Both the position numbers and the translations under genes were made by a program. Below, piece by piece: positions 57,530 through 64,000 of a DNA stretch of 64,000 nucleotides. The notes below the pieces were generated by a model that was not told the origin of the DNA, made no database searches, and saw only the letters and a program-made list of their open reading frames with translations. This DNA is from Myrmaecium sp. VS I D KN 1 (taxonomy: Eukaryota; Ascomycota; Dothideomycetes; Valsariales; Valsariaceae). Location: the NCBI GenBank assembly GCA_019775845.1, contig JADQAV010000008.1, positions 124,001-188,000 on the forward strand, given 5' to 3'. Position 1 is the first letter of the stretch; every line of letters starts with the position of its first letter.

Positions 57530-60280
57530 TGTTTCGCGTTTGTCCTTTATTTATTCATTTTAGTTCTACGAGCTATACTAATAATCGATATTTCAGCCCA
57601 TTCTCTAGGACCAAGAGGAATAGCAAAAGCCACCGCGGGTAGCGCAGGCCGTCTAGGCACCCCAGTAATCACCCTCCAGGTTCCCTGCGTATGATGAAGG
57701 TCGTCTACTTTTGGTCTCCCTAAACCTCGCTCCTCTACTTCTTCCCGCTTTCGACGGCGAGACGAGCTGCGACGCCCGCCCCGGCAACGCCGGATCTACC
57801 TGATGTCGACACGGTCCGTCGCGATGATGATCTTCACGTCCAGAGGTGGTCCGCTCAAAACCGCCAAATTACTACCTAGGCCATAGAAGGCCCTTCAAAG
57901 TGCTCTGTCCGGAGTAAGTCCAGTCCAATCCATTCGAGTTAGAATCCAGCTTACTGATCTACCCCCTAGATATTGCCAGCCAGGCTTCTACTATCCGTCG
58001 GAACTATACTAGTGAGTGCCCGTTCGGCAACACGTGATTCGACATCCTTCTCGGTCCGCACGCTTTCGCATCTACGACCGCCACCCGTCGTAGGTACCCT
58101 TCGTAGGTAGTTCTATCCTATTCTTTCAACGCCCTTCGCGGCCAACTCGACCCCTCCCACTATTATCTCTTTTCCTGTCCTAGGTTGTTCCTTCGCGGCC
58201 TCACTCGATCCCGACCGATCTCCCTCTCTTATCGCGGCGGCGCGTTTTCGATCGCCCTCCAATCGCTGGCGGTTACTGAGCCCCTCGCTGTCCATTCTTG
58301 TGCAAGATGTATCAAGAGATAGCACGAGGCCGACGCGTGTGACGTTGTCTTCAAGGGCAATGTCGTGGTCAAGAAGTGCACTTATCGTGCCAAGCAGCAT
58401 CACGAATACATGCCTGTAAGTCACCGCCTCGCTAGCTTCTTACTGTCGCCTTCCTGGCTCTTCGCATGCTAACTACCTACAGGTCCCCTCCTTCCTGCAT
58501 TCGATCATCTTCGCTCGGGCGGTTCGTCGTCGGTTCGTCGACTATCTGCGTGGTCCGCAGGAAGTACGTTGGACCTCTACTTTCCGGAGCCGGTTCAGAA
58601 AGTATACCGGAAACTCAGCAAGAGTTATACAAGACGTCTACTTTCATTATACCCGGTAAGAAGGGGGAACACCTTGAAATAAACTCTCGGTCGGTTCGCT
58701 GGCTTTACTTCTAGAAAACTATCTACTTATCCTCGCGTGGCCGTCGTTAAAGGATTGCTCGAAGCCAGCGAGAGCTATAGTTTAGATATATATTCGTATC
58801 CCGACCCGGACGAGCAACGGAACTGGGAAGCCGCCGACTGGCACGCCCGTTAGCTTTAACGCATGCGGCAGGTCTATATATATCGCCGATCGGGCTTTTT
58901 ATTCGAAACCGGCATGTCGCCACACGAGGAAAACGCCCGCTTGTAGCTGTCACTTTTCCATACGAAATATATAATCGCTAAAGCCGAATCTATCAGGAAG
59001 TGCAAGGACGCGTCGGCCGAGCCGGTTAGCAGTATCGCCCTGCTGTAAAAGAAGCCGGCGACTCCTAAGCACTGGTCATGGAAGTGTTGCACGAAAAGAA
59101 CAGACACGGCTGCCCCCATAGACCAGGACACAGACTGATGTTCCAAGTTTCAATAATCCCTGACCGACTGCTGAATAGATAGGTAGAGCTTCGAGCGGCC
59201 CGCTCAGGCTGATGGGCAGCACCGTCTCACCATTCAGGCCCAATATATTGGGTGCCATGGGCTCGCTTTGCCTTTTCATCAAGCGGGCTCTGCTGCATCA
59301 CGCTATTTTCTGGGGACATCATATACCGCTCTAAACGAACCGAAGGGAGAATAGTATGCTATGTCTCCTTGTGCCGGTCACATGATCTCAAGCCAATACC
59401 CGTTCCTAGCGAACCGGCGAGCAAACGGCCCGGTTTCATCGCGTTCAGGCTCAGTAACGTAATCTCATCCGCTGTTCTCACAGCCGTGCTCGTGATCTGG
59501 ATGCGATGGACAGGCCTAGCCACGTTATCCTCCAACTGAAGAAGAGCCTGCGAACCTACCGGAGCATAGGTCCTGGTGGCGCCCGATGACCGGGTGGGGG
59601 GGCCCCTGGGCTATAATAGCCACGTCCGACTCTACCGAGCTCGCCGAACGAGCTACCTACCTAGTCTCCAAGACCGCCGCCGCGTAGTACCTCGTCCATA
59701 CTGGCCGGGAGCTCCAGATATGCGGGCAGAGCCAGGTAGTTGTATTCCGCCTCCACGCTGTCGACACCGAGGAGAACCAGCACTCCAACCGCTGCAGGAC
59801 TATGGACGAGCCATTTACGGATGATCCCTGCCACCACCAGATGTGACTCTGCTTGAACGAGAACGTGAGCGCCGGGCCGTTGCCACGTTCGCGATCCATG
59901 ACGGAGACCGCACTCCTCAGTAGGGGGCGCTGTGGGATGAATTCTCTTCACCGGCGTCCGAACGCTTCGGCTGCTCGGTATAAAGTAGAATCGATACTCC
60001 TATTGACCGACTGCCGCCCGAGAGGCCTTTCAGCTCACGTTCAGGATCGTCAGCGTCTCAATAGAGTGGTTTCCGCCGCGGTGGTCTTACTGTGCACGGA
60101 TTTTCGAGGCCCGCTGTCGATCGCTTGCCCACATTCCTATGGCTTACCGTTCGAAGTCGATTCTTGCGTCGGGGCTGGGATCCACAGAAGTTCAACAAGG
60201 ATGGCACTTGTGGACTTCATTAGGTGGAGCGATCTGAGACCTACCGGCGATACCGTAATTAACGCAACCGCGCGTTTAAT
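57530..60280. other. No supported gene
   Basis: Mixed debris. Short coding-like peptides occur but none can be extended or assigned. Confidence 0.35.
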
Positions 60281-60299
60281 AGCATCGAAGTAGCGGGCA

Positions 60300-60645
60300 G
60301 GACGGCGCCGGCGGACATCCGTTGGGACAAAGGGCCGCTATGGAAGCTGGCCTAGGAAAACATCGAGGCGCTAACTCCGGAGGCCCTGGAGGCATGGTTC
60401 CCGCTTCCCAACGTCAAAGCCTTGGAACACGGCAACCGCATGCGCGGTTTCGCCGCCGTCCTGGTGACTATCTGTAAGCTGGCTAGCGAGTACCTGATCT
60501 ACTTCCTAGACTGCCTACTGGAGGTGGAGCGCAACCATTAGTTCGGTGGCCTGCACCCCGAGAACCTTTATCGCGGCTATTATCTCCTACGGACCATTTG
60601 GAAGGAGAACTGCGACTCGCGCAAGGCACTGGATTATGGTTAGCG
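60300..60645 (+). pseudogene. Coding relic, unknown family
   Basis: One plus-strand frame reads ADIRWDKGPLWKLA, NIEALTPEALEAWFPLPNVK, ALEHGNRMRGFAAVLVTICK, LASEYLIYFLDCLLEVERNH and LHPENLYRGYYLLRTIWKEN with two in-frame stops. The composition is clearly that of a helical protein. It may be an N-terminal part of the same multi-copy gene as the SNF2-like relics, but I have no direct link. Confidence 0.45.
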
Positions 60646-60929
60646 AACAAGGATATCAATAAAAAAGGGGAAATTCGGGGTGCAGTCATCTAGCCAGGAA
60701 CTCGAAACGAGCGAACAAACGAACACGGGCAAAGTGCCCGTCGGGGAGAGAGGGCCGGGAGGACTCCACGGCGTTATTACGACACCAAACTCGGGTTCAG
60801 ACGCTCAGGAAGAAAGGCACTGGGCCGTCCGACCAGCATGTTGGCGAACAGTACGGGGAACACCAAGAGATCATGAAATTCGCTACAGAACCCACGCTAT
60901 CTGACTGCTTCGTTCCGGGATATATTGTT

Positions 60930-61080
60930 CGCCCAATTCGGTGATCTTGTCTTGCTGCGAAGGTACCTAGGTACTTAGTTGACGGTCAACGCAGCAAGAA
61001 ATTGGAGCCTCGATGGATCGGGCCCTACCGCCTTGAGGCAAAACCCTATCGTTGAATATACTCCCCTTTACCTGGTACGA
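60930..61080 (+). mobile_element. Ty3-like LTR retrotransposon fossil (integrase tail fragment)
   Basis: A plus-strand segment reads FGDLVLL and, further on, KLEPRWIGPYRLE, the typical GDxVLL ... L.xRWxGPYxV end of Ty3-type integrases. Only a short piece is recognisable, it is broken, and no long terminal repeats are visible around it. Judging by the decay it is old. A CCTAGGTACC-type word lies inside it. Confidence 0.5.
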
Positions 61081-61099
61081 ATCGGCTGGTTCTTCGAAA

Positions 61100-62080
61100 T
61101 CCACGCCACCATCTAGGTATTTACCCGGCGCGGCCGGTACTTTGCCCACGTCCAGGATCTATTTCCCCACCACGGACGAGAATGTCGACTATTTACTACA
61201 CGATCCTCCTATGCTGCCTCAGGCCTACATCAGCGTCGGTACCAGACACACATTCGTAGTCCTATTGTTCCCGCTGCCTTTTCCATGTCAAACTCGGTGT
61301 CGTGTGCTATGGATGTGCATACGGCGATGTATGGGGCGTTGGATGGGTGTGAGCTGCAAAGGCAAGGACTCCGTAGGACTCCTCCCCACTCTACTTGAGG
61401 ATCTACCATAGTGCCACCAGACCGACGGATGATTTCTAAAGCGTATAAATAGCTGCAAGCGATCACCGTCTGCACCCGCACCTCGTGGCGGCGTCTGGGT
61501 ACGTCGTTACGTTCACTAATATCTGTAAGTACCCCCCTTCTCCGTTCATTAACTGTACGGGAGGCTGACGATCTGCTAGATGAGGCACTTCTTGGGCCGT
61601 AGCAGGATCGAAGCATGAGAGTATTGTGCTGGGCTGTCCTTCTCGCTCTTTTACCGGTCTCCCTGGGCGCGCCGGGGGTGAATCACGCCGTGCTTAAGTG
61701 ACACGCCAGCGTATGGGAGTAGCTTAGCATGCGCTGGTTGGCTGGACGGGCAGCTCCTGGTTAGGATCCCCGCGGAGCGATACCTCGACATCGCGGATAT
61801 TCGTCTTCTAAAAGTGTTACCCTCTACATCAACCAAAGAACAGCGAATCATATTACCAATGGAAGCGTACCGGTCATGCCTTGCGCGTCCGTCTCTACGA
61901 TACTAGCTCATTCATCAGCACCAAATAGCCGGACGCGGGCGCCTCCCTGGCTACCTAGCCTCGCGTCATACCACCAGATCCGCTGAGCCGCGACGTTGCC
62001 CTTCCACATTCTCATCCCGGAGGCCGGGGTGGAAGAGGCCAGGGAGCTTCCAGCTCCCAAAGTAGTAGAGGAGGGTAAGT
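61100..62080. other. No supported gene
   Basis: Mixed debris between the retroelement fossil and the AT-rich block. Confidence 0.4.
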
Positions 62081-62084
62081 AATT

Positions 62085-62530
62085 TCTTGTTAAATATATA
62101 TAATTTACTAATTTTTACCTCTAGATCGAAAAGAAAGTATTCCTTACTAAAAATAAGAGTTTTCACGTCTTTTACGAGAAACTAACTTGCCGGACGTAAT
62201 TTAAAAACTCACCTTATTTTCTAGAAAAGTTGGTATAAGCCCACCCAGGCTTATAGGAAGAGATAATCAGTAGGGCTACTAATTCTTTTTAGGGCGCTAT
62301 AATAGAGCTTTAGTTAAGTAAGAAGGGGGCTCTGCCTACGGTAAGTTTTTATTATTTTCTTAGTTTTTATATTGATAGAGATAATAGAAATATTACTATC
62401 AGATCTCTAAAATAGTGGTTAATACTAGACCAGTATTATACTGGATATTTGAGCAGCTATTTAGACCTTTTTCAATGGCTAAAGTAAGTACATTTCACGT
62501 TTTTTACGAGAGATTTTACTAATTTCTCGT
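62085..62530 (+). repeat. AT-rich, RIP-like copy of the element at 1740-1976
   Basis: This block is far more AT-rich than its flanks. At 62285-62335 it matches the minus strand at 1976-1935 with mostly C-to-T and G-to-A differences (for example GTGGCTGAGCAAG becoming TTAGTTAAGTAAG). It also contains two near-identical 19-bp direct repeats, TTTCACGTYTTTTACGAGA, at 62161-62179 and 62493-62511. Confidence 0.5.
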
Positions 62531-62579
62531 TTCTACGCCAGCGAGACACACGACGTAGCGTAGGACATCAACGCCATCC

Positions 62580-63080
62580 GACGAGCTCCACGATAGGATA
62601 GCATCTTTCATAAACTCCGCGCTGGAGGGCTTGACCCGCGACTCCGGCAGGTTCGACCGGATCCATGACGCCCTGGCCGAAACGGATTATCAGGGACGTC
62701 GGGCGAAGGTCGTCCTGACCAGTTAGTCCCCGATCGTATCGTTCGTAATGAGCATTATGCTGCTCGGATCTATTCCGCTGGCTGCGTGGCGCGCATCTGG
62801 GCAGGCATGGGCCGCGCCCGCCGGGTAGGCTATACCTATTTATCACGCGCGAGGATCAGCCGCCCTTCCTCGTAGAAGCGTGGCGGAGGGCATTACCCTC
62901 AATCTTGCTTCACATCCTCCTCGCGGAACCGCACCCAGACCCCGGCAAATAGGAGCAATACCTATACCGGGTCTATCGACTGGGCCAGCAAAACCCTCGC
63001 GTCTACCAGTACGCCCTCTACAATGGAGGCTCGAGCATCGATCAAGGGCGAAAGACACGCGTCAGCCACGGTTCGCCAGA
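62580..63080 (+). pseudogene. SNF2-helicase C-terminal relic (copy 2)
   Basis: The order of blocks matches 45.95-46.65 kb: DSGRFDRIHDALA, then VARIWAGMGRARR, a degenerate motif V region, EPHPDPGK, and YRVYRLGQQNPRVYQYAL-like. Several frames are needed to read it. Motif VI (RVYRLGQ) is intact at 62968-62990. It lies directly 3' of the AT-rich block. Confidence 0.55.
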
Positions 63081-63165
63081 CCGTAAAACAAGGATGGAAG
63101 GAGCCTTTCCATGTGCGCGCTCGGCGTGATGCGAGGGGGCTTACTCCGCGGCTTTACTTTTCGCG

Positions 63166-63283
63166 GGAGGGCCTTTGGGTCCTCGCCTATCTTCATGTCT
63201 TCCTAGTCGGGAGATTTACCTGCTGGAGGGCCTTTGGGTCCTCGCGTATCTGCATGTCTTCCTGGTCGGAAGGTTCGCCTGCT
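63166..63283 (+). repeat. 59-bp tandem duplication
   Basis: Two adjacent 59-bp copies begin GGAGGGCCTTTGGGTCCTCG (63166 and 63225) and differ at about eight positions. The two copies are read in different frames because 59 is not a multiple of three. Confidence 0.85.
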
Positions 63284-63864
63284 GGGTTGGCATCCGACTA
63301 TGGAACCCACTGCGCGCCCAAGTACGTTGTATCGGTGTATTAGGTCTGCATAATTACGAGGACGGACTGCGTGTACCTTGAGAGGCGAGCAGGGTGCTGC
63401 CTCCCCAGGCCGACCATTTCTGCGACATCCTTTACGCACCTATATTCTTATACAACAAGAAGGCTTACCTGCTAGCTCCTGTTGAGGTCCGTTTCTGACT
63501 GAGGATCATGGATATACTGCGCGGGATGCAGAGCATATCGTGACTTCACGGAGATTTACTGAGAGAACCAGGGCAGAGAGGCCGTTAAATATACTGTTAC
63601 CTGTACGGTCTTTTTCTCTTACCCGGTGCACCGGGGCATGGCACTGGACGTCACCTATGAAATCCTCCTCAACTATAACCACAGTAGAATCCATACCTTG
63701 GGCTTTCGAGACGAGAACTATCGTCCTCTACAGCTCCCGTGCGCCATACTCTCTATATATAAGAATTGGCCAGCCTCGCTCCATCGCCGAAGTACCCGCA
63801 ACTAAGGGCAATTTTATGCTAGCTCGGGACGTCCACGGTCGTGTTGGACATTACTAACGGAGAT

Positions 63865-64000
63865 GTGCCCTCCCGGCGACGTCGCACGTATCTGGACCGG
63901 CATATTGCGCACGCGGCTGCCCGGTAACGCAGCGTATTCGGAGTATCGTTCTAACGGATTTAAATGTTGGGCTTATTCGAAGACGGATATATCGTTAGTT
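63865..64000 (+). pseudogene. SNF2-like relic (copy 3, cut by window end)
   Basis: CPPGDVARIWTGILRTRLPG at 63867-63930 matches GDVARIWAG in copy 1 and VARIWAGMG in copy 2. The rest lies outside the window. Confidence 0.4.

Noticed and set aside
1-64000. CRISPR arrays, bacterial operons or rRNA genes
   Set aside because: No spaced direct repeats of CRISPR type, no ribosome-binding sites or operon layout, and no conserved rRNA stretches were seen; the window is eukaryotic.

Overview
The window looks like nuclear DNA of a filamentous ascomycete (Pezizomycotina). The reasons are short introns (52-94 nt) with GTRNGT donors, RCTRAY branch sites and YAG acceptors, intron-encoded C/D snoRNAs in a spliced host transcript, a SET/post-SET protein, a broken Sfp1-like zinc-finger gene, and one AT-rich copy of a repeat that carries C-to-T and G-to-A changes like repeat-induced point mutation (RIP). 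It is gene-poor. Well supported protein genes are few: a SET protein (28938-29753, minus), two small spliced genes (10106-10674 and 50837-51298, plus) and an acidic single-exon gene (21315-21728, minus).

The middle of the window (15.7-32.1 kb) is dominated by three non-coding, intron-rich loci. (1) 15755-18872, minus: a spliced transcript with a TATA-like box and a poly(A)-signal-like end. It holds twelve diverged copies of one pseudoknotted RNA fold, each starting right after a branch-site/AG acceptor. Paired arms covary between copies. The topology, the 7-bp P1, the 3-bp P3, the L3 loop and the J4/2 strand (GAAGC-N-AAG) look like the hepatitis-delta-virus-like (HDV-like) ribozyme fold. (2) 22.3-25.0 kb, plus: a C/D box snoRNA cluster with eight RNAs. 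Two guides match conserved 18S rRNA segments. (3) 30.69-32.1 kb, plus: a second transcript with a TATA box, holding four copies of a different structured exon. Loci 1 and 3 share a recurrent AAGCTAAGT in the place where a splice donor is expected.

The flanks (0.8-4.5 kb and about 32-64 kb) are mostly decayed coding DNA. They hold several copies of a SNF2-helicase-like gene family, a repeated unknown domain (QTGRV), a PIF1-like P-loop fragment, a truncated Sfp1-like gene, a Ty3-like retroelement fossil and one RIP-like AT-rich block. Short (TA)n tracts are scattered through this GC-rich debris. Large parts of these flanks hold nothing I can assign.

All calls rest on reading the sequence by eye; no search or folding program was run. 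Open frames in this window are often long on several strands by chance, so gene calls without splice or family evidence are given low confidence.
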